A stretch of 64,000 bases of DNA from Microbacterium sp. MYb54 (GCF_002979515.1 NZ_PCPA01000010.1:62001-126000), one strand, 5' to 3'; counted from the first letter of the stretch, positions 26,206 through 36,077 are shown. Numbers and translations are program-made. Notes: generated from the sequence alone by a model not told the origin.

Positions 26206-28378
26206 GCTTGTCTTCGGTCGTCGTGGCATCCGGTCTGGCTTCCACGGCATCCTCTTCGAGAGTTTCGATCTGCGCTTCGAGGACTGCCTCTTCGGCTGCC
26301 TCGCGGCGCTTGCGACGGACGGTGCGGATCACGCCGAGCGCGATCAGCACGACGGTGAGACCGCCGAAGACGATCAGTCCGATGGTCTCCCACTCGGCGC
26401 GGACGGCGACGCGGACCGATTGCGTGTCCTGGATCTGCACGCCGGTGGGGCTGTAGAGGCTGAGCCGGAGGTCGACCTCGCCGCTTCCCACCCGTGCGGA
26501 CACGGGTACTTTGACTCGCACCGTCGAGGTGGCCTGCACGACCGTCTCAATCATCGGTGTGACCTCGAGACGCGGGTCAGTGGGAGAGGCGAAGAGCTGC
26601 ACGTTCACGGGCCACGGCAGATCGTTGCGCACCGCGATCGGCAGATCGGCATTGGCTGTGAGCAACTGGATCGTGCTGGACGGCGGGATGTTGACCGCGG
26701 CCAGAGTGCCCTCGGTCCGTTCCTTGTGTGTGTCGACCTTCTTGGCGAAGGCGCTCGCGGAGGTGCCGACAGAGAGGGTGCGCAGAATTCTGATTCGCTC
26801 CGGGCTCAACAGCACCTGCGGGTCGGTGAGGATGGAGGAGAAGGCGGTGAGCCTGCCCTCGTCGGCGAGGAGGTCCGTCACCGCTGCAGCGCGAGCCGGA
26901 TCGATGTCAGCTGAGATCGATGTCGAAACGGGCGTCGTCGCGCGGAGTGCGGACAGCTCGAATCCGATCGAGTCGGCGGTGGAGATCGCGTCGCGCAGCG
27001 CGCCGGCGGTGCGCGCTTCGTCGCGATCGAGTCCGATCAGCAGTGGAGCTCCCGGCACGCGGCCCTCGGCAAGCAGGAGCAGAGCAGAGGCCTCGGCGAG
27101 CAGACGCTGACGCTCCACGGCGTCGGGTTCGGCGGCCACGTCCGAGAGGGAGTCGGACGTCGCGGCATCTGTGACCAGTAGATCGAGTCCGCCGGATGTC
27201 GCGTGTGCTGCGCTCTGATCGCCGACCGCCGTCGACGAGACGATTGTGGTCGTCCCCTCACCGAGGTAGCCCGTGAACGCGGCCAGATCGCTTTGATCGA
27301 GGCTGCTGTCGGGCCAGAGGATGCGGGGGAGCGCACCATTGATCGCGGTGAGCTCTTCGTCGTCGGGGAGCTGAGGGGTGGCGGTCGGTGTCGGTGTCGG
27401 TGTCGTGCTCGCGGAAGCCGTGGGAGCAGGGGAGGCAGGCGCCTGCGGGAAGTTCGCTCCGTTGAGGAAAGGAGCCAGAGTCGTCGGCTGCAGAAGAGCG
27501 GGCAGCCCTGCCTGAGCCTGGGCCGAAGCATCCGCATCGCCGAACTGCAACGCGAACCGTGTGTTCGGCAGGCCCTCGAGGCGTGTGAGCCATTCCTGCG
27601 CGGTCTCGGGCGCCGCCGAACCCAGCGCCCGGATCGCCGCGAGGATGGATGGATCGATGGCGAGCACCGCGGTGGTGCCTGCAACACCGTCGAGCTGAGC
27701 GGTGAGAGAGCCGTCGGGGGCCGTGAGCTTCGAGAGCTCTTCGGCCGTGAGCAGAGCACCGCCGGCCGGAGTCGCGGTGATGGGAACGAGCACCCCGACC
27801 TGAGCCGTCTGCGAGCCGGCGATGACCAGCACGCTGGAAGCCGTCGTCGCCACGGTCGTCGAACGGTCGTCCGCGGCATTCTCGGTGGTCGCACCGGTCA
27901 GTTCCGCCCGCAGCGGGTAGACGCCGGGGGTGAGATCGGCGAGCGTTTCGGCGGGGACGAAGATCGTCGTCGTGGCCGAGGTCCCGGCATCGAGCGCGGC
28001 GGTCGTGTCGGTGCCGATCGAGGCGAAGTCACCGGGAGCGTCGCCATCATCGAGCCAACTCGAGACCGCGTCTTCATCGGTCAGCGGCGTCTTGCTGAGC
28101 TCGACCTGCACCTGACCACCGGACAACTTCGACTCGGTGTCGTTCTGCACGGTGAGCATCGCCGTGGTCGAGGAACCGGGTGCGACGAGGCCCCGAAGGC
28201 CCGCTGCCACGTGGAACCCCACGCTCGCATCATCGCTCGAAGACGACTGATCGGCAGCCATGGCCGCGCTCGGTGCGGCAAGTGCACACGAGCCCAGTGC
28301 GATCGCGAGAACGACGGTCCTGCCTGCGAGCCTTCGCAGGCGCGCACGGAGGCCGTGCTCGGGGGTGATCGCGGTCAT
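26198..28378 (-). CDS. Secreted membrane-anchored DUF6049 family protein
   Basis: 726 residues. A signal peptide (about 12-42, ending AAMA) precedes a large extracellular part of beta-rich domains, a Pro/Thr linker (ASPAPTASASTTPTPTPTA, about 320-340), a further globular region, one C-terminal membrane helix (WETIGLIVFGGLTVVLIALG) and a basic/acidic cytoplasmic tail. The order with murJ matches the Rv3909-Rv3910 pair of Mycobacterium, so a role in peptidoglycan assembly is plausible but not shown. Translationally coupled with murJ. Confidence 0.88.
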   Translation of the reverse strand: MTAITPEHGLRARLRRLAGRTVVLAIALGSCALAAPSAAMAADQSSSSDDASVGFHVAAGLRGLVAPGSSTTAMLTVQNDTESKLSGGQVQVELSKTPLTDEDAVSSWLDDGDAPGDFASIGTDTTAALDAGTSATTTIFVPAETLADLTPGVYPLRAELTGATTENAADDRSTTVATTASSVLVIAGSQTAQVGVLVPITATPAGGALLTAEELSKLTAPDGSLTAQLDGVAGTTAVLAIDPSILAAIRALGSAAPETAQEWLTRLEGLPNTRFALQFGDADASAQAQAGLPALLQPTTLAPFLNGANFPQAPASPAPTASASTTPTPTPTATPQLPDDEELTAINGALPRILWPDSSLDQSDLAAFTGYLGEGTTTIVSSTAVGDQSAAHATSGGLDLLVTDAATSDSLSDVAAEPDAVERQRLLAEASALLLLAEGRVPGAPLLIGLDRDEARTAGALRDAISTADSIGFELSALRATTPVSTSISADIDPARAAAVTDLLADEGRLTAFSSILTDPQVLLSPERIRILRTLSVGTSASAFAKKVDTHKERTEGTLAAVNIPPSSTIQLLTANADLPIAVRNDLPWPVNVQLFASPTDPRLEVTPMIETVVQATSTVRVKVPVSARVGSGEVDLRLSLYSPTGVQIQDTQSVRVAVRAEWETIGLIVFGGLTVVLIALGVIRTVRRKRREAAEEAVLEAQIETLEEDAVEARPDATTTEDKHE

Positions 28379-28451
28379 GAAGGTCTTCCTCGAACGCCCG
28401 GAATCGGGCTGATCGTGAGTACTGACCTAGTGATTCTAGGAGGCGCGGGGA

Positions 28452-29990
28452 ATGAGAACCCTGAAGACGCGTAGAGTGACGGCCGTGTCCGACACCCCCA
28501 CACCGTTCCCAGACCCGCTTCGCAGCGCCGCATTCGCCGCTGATCTCGACACTGCGGACCTCCGTTCCGAGCCACTGCGACGCCTGTGGGGCGAGGAGGC
28601 GGACGACGCACTCGCCCGCGGAATGCGGGAGCCGATCCTCCGCGCGATCGCCGGTGACTCGGGGGTGCTGGCGACGCTGGGCCGTCTGCTCGTGCTCGGT
28701 ATGCCGCAGCCCCGCGTGGCCGTCGCCGCCTCACTGCCGCGGCTCGGAGTGGATGGGCTCGTCGACCTCGGGCTCGCGAAGCTCGACGACGCCGACACCG
28801 TGACACCGACCGCCCTGTTGCGTCCGCAGTCGTTCGTCGATGCGGAGGGTGTGGGTGAGTGGTGGATCGCCAGCGACCTCGATGAGGTGGCTCTCGACGG
28901 CCCGCTGCCCGCCGACCATGTGCTGGGTGTCGGCGGAGCCTCGCGCACGCTCGCCGAGACCGTCGTTCCGATCCAGGTCGAGCGTGCCCTCGACCTGGGC
29001 ACCGGATGCGGGATCCAGGCGCTCCTCGTCGCACGGCGAGCCGGCACGGTCGTGGCGACGGACATCTCCGCCCGTGCTCTGGCGTTCGCCGAGCTCAACG
29101 CCCACCTCAACGGCGTGACGAACATCGAGTTCCGACACGGCAGCATGTTCGAACCCGTCGAAGGAGAGGCCTTCGACCTGATCGTCTCGAATCCGCCGTT
29201 CGTGATCACTCCGCGCGTGGAGGGTGTCCCTGCGTACGAGTACCGCGACGGGGGGCTGGTGGGAGACGCTCTCGTCGAGCAGTTCGTGCGCAGTGCACCT
29301 GCCTTCCTGACCCCGAACGGCATCGCGCAGCTGCTGGGGAACTGGGAGTCCAGGGCGGGCGTCGCAGGTCTCGCGCGCCTCGAAGCCTGGGTGCCGGGCG
29401 AACTCGACCTCTGGGTGATCGAACGCGAGGAGCTGTCGCCCCTCGGCTACGCAGAGCTGTGGATCCGCGACGGCGGCACGACGCCGCGTGACCCCGCGTT
29501 CACCCCACTGCTCACCGCATGGCTCGACGACTTCGCCGCTCGCGCCGTGACATCCATCGGGTTCGGGTACGTGCTGATGCGCAGAGGCACCTCGGGTGAG
29601 CCGCTCCGTCGCACAGAGCGCATCGCCCAGCAGGTCTCGAACGTCGGAGCTGCCCTGGGCACGGGCCTGGCGGCGCATGATGTTCTCGCCGTGGGGATAC
29701 CGGCGAGGCTGGTGACGGCGGCGGATGTCACTGAGGCGAGGCACCTGCTTCCCGGCAACGACGACCCGAGCGTGATCGAGCTGCGTCAGGGCGGTGGCTT
29801 CGCTCGCACGGTGAACGTCGACCCCGCACTCGCAGGCTTCGTGGGCGCCTGTGATGGCGAGCTCACGGTCGTGCAGATCGTCGCCGCGCTGGCTGACCTC
29901 TTCGAGGTGCCGCTGGTGGAGCTGTGGGCGGATCTGGAGCCCCGCATCCGTTCCCTCGTGCTCGACGGCATCCTGGTACCAGGGGAATAG
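28452..29990 (+). CDS. Class I SAM-dependent methyltransferase
   Basis: 512 residues from an ATG with AGGAGG eight bases upstream; a GTG at 28485 is a second possibility. An N-terminal helical domain (to about 150) precedes a Rossmann methyltransferase: ALDLGTGCGIQALLVARRAGTVVATD (SAM motif I) and FDLIVSNPPFVITPR. The NPPF motif is typical of N6-adenine or N5-glutamine methyltransferases of the PrmC/RlmG type. The C-terminal 150 residues are a separate domain of unknown role. Substrate unknown. Cytoplasmic. First gene of the plus-strand run in the accessory block. Confidence 0.85.
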   Translation: MRTLKTRRVTAVSDTPTPFPDPLRSAAFAADLDTADLRSEPLRRLWGEEADDALARGMREPILRAIAGDSGVLATLGRLLVLGMPQPRVAVAASLPRLGVDGLVDLGLAKLDDADTVTPTALLRPQSFVDAEGVGEWWIASDLDEVALDGPLPADHVLGVGGASRTLAETVVPIQVERALDLGTGCGIQALLVARRAGTVVATDISARALAFAELNAHLNGVTNIEFRHGSMFEPVEGEAFDLIVSNPPFVITPRVEGVPAYEYRDGGLVGDALVEQFVRSAPAFLTPNGIAQLLGNWESRAGVAGLARLEAWVPGELDLWVIEREELSPLGYAELWIRDGGTTPRDPAFTPLLTAWLDDFAARAVTSIGFGYVLMRRGTSGEPLRRTERIAQQVSNVGAALGTGLAAHDVLAVGIPARLVTAADVTEARHLLPGNDDPSVIELRQGGGFARTVNVDPALAGFVGACDGELTVVQIVAALADLFEVPLVELWADLEPRIRSLVLDGILVPGE

Positions 29991-30018
29991 ACCGCGGATA
30001 CATGCGTTGGAATAGATC

Positions 30019-31074
30019 ATGAAGGCTTTCGGATTCCTCTCGTTCGGGCACTACGCGGATGTGCCAGGCTCGGCGACCCGCACCGCTGGCGACATGCTGA
30101 AGCAGACCATCGCGATCGCGGAGGGTGCCGACGAGATCGGTGTGAACGGCGCGTACGTGCGCGTCCATCACTGGGCACGCCAGGCGGCTTCTCCGATGCC
30201 GCTCCTGAGTGCCATGGCCGCGCGGACCCAGCGCATCGAGGTCGGTACCGGCGTGATCGACATGCGGTACGAGAACCCGTTCCAGTTCGCTGAGGAGGCC
30301 GCTGCTCTCGACTTCATCGCAGACGGCCGCATCGCGTTGGGCGTGAGCCGTGGTTCACCCGAGACGGCTCTTCGTGGCTACGAGACGTTCGGCTATGTCG
30401 ACGAGGAGGACACCGAGCGCGGCAGCGTCATCGCCCGTGAGAAGTTCGACCTCTTCCTCCGCGCGATCGACGGCGAAGGAATCGCCCCCGGCGACCCCCG
30501 CATGGTGGGCGCGGGGCGCTACCTCGCGATCGAACCGCAGTCGCCGACACTCCGTGACCACATCTGGTGGGGGTCGGGTTCCCGGCCGACCGCGATCGAG
30601 ACGGGTCGCAAGGGTCTCAACATGATGAGCTCGACCCTCGTCACCGAGGCGACGGGGCAGCCGTTCCACGAACTGCAGCGCGAGCAGATCGACCTGTTCC
30701 GATCGGCCTACAAGGAAGCCGGGCACACCGGCACCCCGCGGGTCTCGGTCAGTCGCAGCGTGTTCCCGTTGGTCTCCGACATGGACCGTGCCTACTTCGG
30801 CCTTCGGAGCGAGGAGAACGCCGACCAGGTCGGCATCATCGACGGGTTCCGCTCCACGTTCGGCAAGACCTACGCCGCCGAGCCCGACGTGCTGATCGAG
30901 CAGCTTCGACAGGACGAGGCCGTGATGGCTGCTGACACCCTGATGCTGACGATCCCGAACCAGCTCGGACCGGACTACAACCTGCACGTGCTGGAGTCGT
31001 TCGCCAAGCACGTGGCCCCCGCCCTCGGGTGGAAGCCGAACACCGAAGGGCCCGTCCAGGGCGACGCGGTCTGA
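30019..31074 (+). CDS. LLM class flavin-dependent oxidoreductase
   Basis: 351-residue luciferase-like TIM-barrel flavoenzyme. The N-terminus MKAFGFLSFGHY, the stretch MAARTQRIEVGTGVIDMRYENPFQFAEEAAALDFIADGRIALGVSRGSPE and the later IWWGSGSRPTAIETGRKGLNMM match FMN-dependent monooxygenases of this superfamily. No signal peptide. The substrate cannot be inferred. It follows the methyltransferase by 28 bp and may share its transcript, and a strong hairpin follows it. Confidence 0.9.
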   Translation: MKAFGFLSFGHYADVPGSATRTAGDMLKQTIAIAEGADEIGVNGAYVRVHHWARQAASPMPLLSAMAARTQRIEVGTGVIDMRYENPFQFAEEAAALDFIADGRIALGVSRGSPETALRGYETFGYVDEEDTERGSVIAREKFDLFLRAIDGEGIAPGDPRMVGAGRYLAIEPQSPTLRDHIWWGSGSRPTAIETGRKGLNMMSSTLVTEATGQPFHELQREQIDLFRSAYKEAGHTGTPRVSVSRSVFPLVSDMDRAYFGLRSEENADQVGIIDGFRSTFGKTYAAEPDVLIEQLRQDEAVMAADTLMLTIPNQLGPDYNLHVLESFAKHVAPALGWKPNTEGPVQGDAV

Positions 31075-31118
31075 TCCCGACCGGCGCCCTTGACATCGCC
31101 GGGAGGAAAGCTGACGCT

Positions 31119-31152
31119 GGGTGACGGTGCTTCGATGGAGGCGCCGTCACCC
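31119..31152 (+). terminator. Hairpin between LLM oxidoreductase and reductase genes
   Basis: Twelve-base stem GGGTGACGGTGC (31119-31130) with 31141-31152, one G-T wobble, 10-base loop. Could terminate the upstream gene or act in the leader of the next one; no T-run follows. Confidence 0.5.
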
Positions 31153-31173
31153 CGTGCAGTTCCGGAGGCAGTC

Positions 31174-31824
31174 ATGACCCGTGTTCGCGTCGATCTCAAC
31201 GTCTCGCTCGACGGCTTCGCCACAACCACGGACCAGACTCCGGAGAATCCCTTCGGCGAGGACTGGGGCCGACTCACCGCCGCCTACACGGCGACCAGAA
31301 CGTTCCACGAGCGCGTCTTCCACGACACCAGCGGGGCGGGCACCGACGGCGTCGACGAGAAGTACGCCGCCCAGTACTTCGAGAACATCGGCGCCGAGAT
31401 CATGGGAGCCGGGATGTTCGGTCTGCATGCCAACCCGGACGACCCCGAGTGGCGCGGCTGGTGGGGCGAGGAGCCGCCGTTCCACGCCCCGGTGTTCGTG
31501 CTCACACACACGCCGCGTCCCTCGATCGAGTTCGCCAACGGCACGAGCTTCCACTTCCTCTCGGCGACTCCCGAGGAGGCACTGCGCACCGCGGTCGACG
31601 CGGCGGGCGGGAAGGATGTGCGCGTCGGGGGTGGGGCGACGACCGTTCGCGAGTATCTTCGTGCCGGACTCGTCGACGACCTGCATGTCGGGATCACGCC
31701 GATCGTGATCGGCAGCGGGATCCGTCTGTGGGACGATCTGCGCGGTCTCGAATCCGGTTACCGCGTCACCTCGGAGGTCGCCGAGTCCGGCGTCACGCAC
31801 ATCACGTTCTCACGCGAGGGCTGA
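31174..31824 (+). CDS. Dihydrofolate reductase family protein (RibD C-terminal-like)
   Basis: 216 residues from the ATG at 31174, supported by GGAGG six bases upstream; the open frame extends further left through the hairpin and is not coding there. The beginning VRVDLNVSLDGFATTTDQTPENPFGEDWG and the later DVRVGGGATTVREYLRAGLVDDLHVGITPIVIGSGIRLWDDL are the hallmarks of the RibD C-terminal/DHFR-like reductase family, which uses NADPH. Substrate unknown; not the housekeeping folA. A second, unrelated copy of the family is at about 42 kb. Confidence 0.88.
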   Translation: MTRVRVDLNVSLDGFATTTDQTPENPFGEDWGRLTAAYTATRTFHERVFHDTSGAGTDGVDEKYAAQYFENIGAEIMGAGMFGLHANPDDPEWRGWWGEEPPFHAPVFVLTHTPRPSIEFANGTSFHFLSATPEEALRTAVDAAGGKDVRVGGGATTVREYLRAGLVDDLHVGITPIVIGSGIRLWDDLRGLESGYRVTSEVAESGVTHITFSREG

Positions 31825-31859
31825 TCCGGGGAAGCGCTCCGATCTGGAAAGCTGGACGG

Positions 31860-32282
31860 GTGCGAATCCGACCCTTCCAGCCTGAAGACACCGATGCCGT
31901 CGTCGCCCTGTGGGCGGCTGCAGGGCTCACGAGAGCGTGGAACGACCCACTCAAGGACATCGCTCGCAAGGCGACCGTGCAGTCGCACCTCTTCGTCGTG
32001 GCGGAAGACGAGACGGGCCGAATCCTCGGCTCGGTCATGGCCGGGTACGACGGACACCGCGGGTGGATGAACTATCTCGCCACGCAGCTCGATTCCCGAG
32101 GGCTCGGGGTGGGCCGGGCACTCGTCGCTCACGTCGAGGCCGGCCTGCGCGACCTGGGCTGCCCGAAGGTGAACCTGCAGGTGCGTTCGGGCAACGCGCA
32201 GGTCGTCGACTTCTACCGCCGGCTCGGCTACGAGATCGACGACACGGTGGACCTCGGCAAGAGGCTGATCGCCGACGTGTAA
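31860..32282 (+). CDS. GNAT family N-acetyltransferase (YpeA-like)
   Basis: 140 residues from a GTG at 31860; the longer open frame is a shadow of the previous gene. GNAT motif A is seen as LATQLDSRGLGVGRALVAHVEAGLRDLG and motif B as KVNLQVRSGNAQVVDFYRRLGYEIDD. The N-terminus VRIRPFQPEDTDAVVALW is typical. The overall form matches YpeA-type acetyltransferases. Substrate unknown. It follows the reductase by 35 bp. Confidence 0.88.
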   Translation: MRIRPFQPEDTDAVVALWAAAGLTRAWNDPLKDIARKATVQSHLFVVAEDETGRILGSVMAGYDGHRGWMNYLATQLDSRGLGVGRALVAHVEAGLRDLGCPKVNLQVRSGNAQVVDFYRRLGYEIDDTVDLGKRLIADV

Positions 32283-32332
32283 TCCCGAAGAATTCACTTC
32301 TCAGCGATCCGGTATACCAGTACTCTGACCGC

Positions 32333-34276
32333 ATGCGTTTTCGCCGCAACGGGATCATCACCGGAGCCATCGTGCTCGTCGCCGTGCTCGTGGGAGCCAT
32401 CCCCGCCGCAGCCGCCGTGACGTCCTGGGCCACCTGGGGGCTGCTCGGCGGCACAGGAGGCGCCTACACGACCACGGTCCAGGTGGCGCCGAAGCCTGCG
32501 CTCACCGCGACCATGACCAGCGACTCGCGCGCAGGACAGGTCGGAGTGATCACCGGGGCGTCGATCTGGCTGTCCGAGGGCACGCCCATCGGGGCCAAGT
32601 ACGGATCCAGCAGGGACCAGCCGTACCTGAATCTGCGCCCCAAGGCCGACAATGCCACGAGCCCGTCGACGACGACCTATTCGTTCGCAGCGCCGACGCC
32701 GACGTCGGGGTGGGCTTTCGCGCTCGGGGACATCGACTCCGACAGCGTGCGCATCCAGGCCGTCGCCCCGGACGGGCATGTGCTCACCGCTTCGGAGATC
32801 GGTCTCAGAGACCGCTTCAACTACTGCGCCCCCGGAGTCGCCGGCAAGCCCGCCTGCAACGGTGCCGCGGATGACGTGCCGACCTGGGATGCCGCGACCC
32901 TCACGCTCACCGGCAACGCGGCTGCCGCCGACACCAGCGGGTCGGCCGCGTGGTTCGAGCCCTCGACCCCCATCAGCTCACTCAGCTTCATCTTCACCCG
33001 GCGATCCGGCCTCCCCGTCTACCAGACGTGGTTCGTCTCGGCCGCGAACGACATCCGAGGCACCGTCGCCGACGTGGGCACCGGTCCTCTGGACGGTGTC
33101 GCCCTGACGCTCACAGACGGCAACGGCTCGATCGTCGGCAGGACGACCACCGCTGCGGACGGCACCTATTCGTTCCCGGGATTCATCGCCACGGACGGGT
33201 ACCGCGTGAGCGTGACGGCACCCGACGACAAGATCGCGGTCGGCCAGACCACGACCCCGGTCGACCTCAGCGGCGGCAATGCCGAGGGGGTCGACTTCAC
33301 GGTGCGAGACATCATCCCCTCACCCGTCACCGGGCTGGTGGTCGACGGGGACGGCAACCCCATCGCCGGTGTCGCGGTCACGATCGGCGGACAGACGACG
33401 ACGACCGACGCCGACGGACGGTATCTGTTCGACATGGTCCTGGACGGGCCGCAGGAGGCGAGCATCGTCGTCCCGACCGGGTATACCCTCACCGCCGCCC
33501 CGCCTGATTTCGTGGTTCCCGCAGACAACGAGGATCTGATCACCCTCGCCGACTTCGTCATCAAGGCGAACCCGAGCCTGAGCGGGGCCGTCCGATGGAA
33601 CGGCGGCGGAGTGCCAGGAGTCACGGTCACCGCCGTGCTGCAGGGTGGGGGCACTCTCACGACCGTGACCGGAGCGGACGGCGCATACACGTTCCCGCGC
33701 CTGCCCGCCGGCGGTTACACGGTGACGATGACGACGCCCGAGGGGTATGTCGCCATATCTCCCGTCAGCCGCACCGAGCCCGTCGCAGGAACGGACGTGA
33801 CAGGTGTGGACTTCGACCTGGCGCGGCTGGGGGCCATCGACGGCACGGTGCGCACCGACGGCGGCGCCCCCGTAGGCGGTGTGGTGATCGACGTGAACGG
33901 GCCCGGTGGTCCACAACAACTCACGACCGACGCCGACGGCACCTATGGTCTCGGCAGCCTCGCTCCCGGAACCTATGAGCTGATCGTGCGCACACCGACC
34001 GGCAGCAGTGTGGTCGGCCCGGCGACCCGCACCGTCGTGATCTCCGCTGTCGGCGAGTCCATCGAGGGGCAGGACTTCACTCTCGCGGCCGTCGTCGTCC
34101 CACCATCGCCGTCGCCCGATCCGTCGACCGGAAACGCGAACAGCAACGGCAGCGGACGGCTGCCTGCAACCGGACTCGGACCCGAGACGCTCGCCTGGGC
34201 GGCGGGCGGTGCGGTCGTGATCATCCTCGGCGCGACTCTCCTGATCGTCTCCCGCCGGCGCGCAGGGCGGAAGTAG
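32333..34276 (+). CDS. LPXTG-anchored surface protein with SdrB/CNA-B-like repeats
   Basis: 647 residues. Signal peptide (about 1-28, ending PAAAAV), then a 210-residue unique domain with a Cys pair (NYCAPGVAGKPAC), then about five 80-90-residue beta-sandwich repeats with the theme 'G-x-V-x-D-x-x-G-x-P-x-x-G-V-x-V-T ... T-D-A-D-G-x-Y-x-F' as in SdrD-B/carboxypeptidase regulatory domains. A Pro/Ser/Asn linker precedes LPATG, a membrane helix and SRRRAGRK. A surface stalk presenting the N-terminal domain is likely. The ATG at 32333 lies 15 bases after TATACC, a possible -10 element. Confidence 0.87.
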   Translation: MRFRRNGIITGAIVLVAVLVGAIPAAAAVTSWATWGLLGGTGGAYTTTVQVAPKPALTATMTSDSRAGQVGVITGASIWLSEGTPIGAKYGSSRDQPYLNLRPKADNATSPSTTTYSFAAPTPTSGWAFALGDIDSDSVRIQAVAPDGHVLTASEIGLRDRFNYCAPGVAGKPACNGAADDVPTWDAATLTLTGNAAAADTSGSAAWFEPSTPISSLSFIFTRRSGLPVYQTWFVSAANDIRGTVADVGTGPLDGVALTLTDGNGSIVGRTTTAADGTYSFPGFIATDGYRVSVTAPDDKIAVGQTTTPVDLSGGNAEGVDFTVRDIIPSPVTGLVVDGDGNPIAGVAVTIGGQTTTTDADGRYLFDMVLDGPQEASIVVPTGYTLTAAPPDFVVPADNEDLITLADFVIKANPSLSGAVRWNGGGVPGVTVTAVLQGGGTLTTVTGADGAYTFPRLPAGGYTVTMTTPEGYVAISPVSRTEPVAGTDVTGVDFDLARLGAIDGTVRTDGGAPVGGVVIDVNGPGGPQQLTTDADGTYGLGSLAPGTYELIVRTPTGSSVVGPATRTVVISAVGESIEGQDFTLAAVVVPPSPSPDPSTGNANSNGSGRLPATGLGPETLAWAAGGAVVIILGATLLIVSRRRAGRK

Positions 34277-34298
34277 CCCGGGTGGCCGCGAGTCGCGG

Positions 34299-36077
34299 TC
34301 AGCTGCCGTTCGGCGGGCCGAACAACTCTTCGCCATGCTCATGGAGGAGCTTGTAGGCGTCGGCAAACGTCTCGGGCTCCTGCTCACCGGGCTTGCCGTA
34401 GCGCGCGAGGAGCAGGCCGAGCAGGCCACGCGCGGGCGGCGTGAGCGGCTTCATCTGATCCTGCTCGCCTGGCTGCGGTGCCGTGTCCTCCGGGTTCGGC
34501 GGCGTGTAGGCGGGAGTCGTCACGGGCCAGTCGGACGGGTGCCGCGGCTTGTCGAGGTTCACGACGTTCAGCAGCGTGTTGGCTGACTGGTCACGGTCGT
34601 TGAGGGGCTTCAGGCCGTGCAGGCGCGAGAGGGTCGCGGTGACCGAGCCGTGATGCATCTCGTCGTGGATGATGCTGCCGCGCCGCGTGTAGGCCGACAC
34701 GGCGATCGCCGGTACGCGGCATCCGAGTCGATCGAATGTGAAGCCCATCTCGCCCGCCTCGGTGTCGGGGGTGGGCTTGGTGGCAGCGGGCGGCGGCACG
34801 TGGTCGTAGCATCCGCCGTGTTCGTCGAACGTGATGAGCAGCAGGGTGTTGACGGCGTTGGAGCCCTTCGGGGAGGCGCTCGTGCGCACCGCCTCGTAGA
34901 TGTCGTGGATGAGCCGGTCGCCGGCGCGCACATCCGAGATCGCGCTGTCGAACACGGCCTCGCCGTCGACCTCGCCTTCGCGGGGAGAACCGAACGGGGG
35001 GTGGAAGTCGTTGTGGTCGTAGACCATCCGCGGCTCGATGAACGCATAGGCGGGCAGCTTCCCGTCTTTGGCCTCGGCGTAGAAGTCTTCCATGGTGCCG
35101 AAGTGGTCGGTGCGCCAGTACTTCTCCAGCACCGCCGCATGCAGCATCCCCGTGAACGAGACCAGCTGCAGCTTGTCGATGTAGATCTTCCAGCTCACCT
35201 TCTTGTCCTCGAGCCGGTTGAACACCGTGGGCGCGGCCGGTGCATCCAGCCACTTCCGGTAGCCACCGCCCGCCTGGTTGGTCACGAAGCCGTGCGAGGT
35301 GGAGGCATGGAAGAAGGAGCGGTTGCAGAAGGTCTGCGAAGGCACGCCCGCGTACCAGTGGTCGAAGACGGCGAACTCGGAGGCGAGCGTCGACAGCACG
35401 GGCAGCATCTCGGGCGAGAACGAGCCCATGATGTGCGCCGCCTCTTCGTGCTTCGGATCGACACCTCGGCGCAGGCGTCGGAAGTTGATGATGTAGTCGT
35501 CGAGGAACCCCGACATCGTGGCCTTCTCGCCGTGCGTCGGGGCGTTGAACGGCGCGGTCATCTGGTCGACGAAGAGGTCGGCGTTCGTCTTCGGGTCGAC
35601 CGTGCCGAAGATCTGCGTGTTGACGTGCGGGTACTCCTCGCCCGGATCCGGGTCGGGAAGGCTCATGATCCGGTCGGTGTCGCCTTCGTACACGTGCGCG
35701 TCGACCACCGTGCCGTCGGCGGCGGTGTTGCTGTACGAGCCGAAGTCGAGGCCTTCGAACTTCTCGCCCTTCGGCAGGTTCTCCTTCGAGTACAGGTAGC
35801 CGAGCAGATTGTCGAAGGAGCGGTTCTCACCCATCACCACGACGAGGTGGTCGAAGCCCGGCTCACTGCGTGGCGAGAGTGCGGCGAACTGGTCGGGGTC
35901 GGCCGCGAAACCATCGCGTGCGCTTCCTGCGATCGAGGCCCCGATGGCCGCGCCACCTGCACCCCCGACCACCGCGCCGGCGAGAGCGGCACCCCCCACC
36001 TTGAAGAAGCCTCGGCGGGAGGCGTCGCGGGGAGCATCGCGGGGAGCGTCGGGGGAGGAGGAGTCGTCATCGGCCAT
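34299..36077 (-). CDS. Tat-exported phosphoesterase (phospholipase C / acid phosphatase family)
   Basis: 592 residues. The N-terminus has the twin-arginine motif SRRGFFKVGG followed by a hydrophobic Ala/Gly stretch, so it is exported folded. The catalytic domain begins FDHLVVVMGENRSFDNLLGYLY and includes VNTLLLITFDEHGGCYDHVPPP, both signatures of the alkaline phosphatase-like superfamily branch with non-hemolytic phospholipase C and AcpA-type acid phosphatases. The substrate may be phospholipid or other phosphate ester. It is convergent with the preceding LPXTG gene, 22 bp apart. Confidence 0.88.
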   Translation of the reverse strand: MADDDSSSPDAPRDAPRDASRRGFFKVGGAALAGAVVGGAGGAAIGASIAGSARDGFAADPDQFAALSPRSEPGFDHLVVVMGENRSFDNLLGYLYSKENLPKGEKFEGLDFGSYSNTAADGTVVDAHVYEGDTDRIMSLPDPDPGEEYPHVNTQIFGTVDPKTNADLFVDQMTAPFNAPTHGEKATMSGFLDDYIINFRRLRRGVDPKHEEAAHIMGSFSPEMLPVLSTLASEFAVFDHWYAGVPSQTFCNRSFFHASTSHGFVTNQAGGGYRKWLDAPAAPTVFNRLEDKKVSWKIYIDKLQLVSFTGMLHAAVLEKYWRTDHFGTMEDFYAEAKDGKLPAYAFIEPRMVYDHNDFHPPFGSPREGEVDGEAVFDSAISDVRAGDRLIHDIYEAVRTSASPKGSNAVNTLLLITFDEHGGCYDHVPPPAATKPTPDTEAGEMGFTFDRLGCRVPAIAVSAYTRRGSIIHDEMHHGSVTATLSRLHGLKPLNDRDQSANTLLNVVNLDKPRHPSDWPVTTPAYTPPNPEDTAPQPGEQDQMKPLTPPARGLLGLLLARYGKPGEQEPETFADAYKLLHEHGEELFGPPNGS

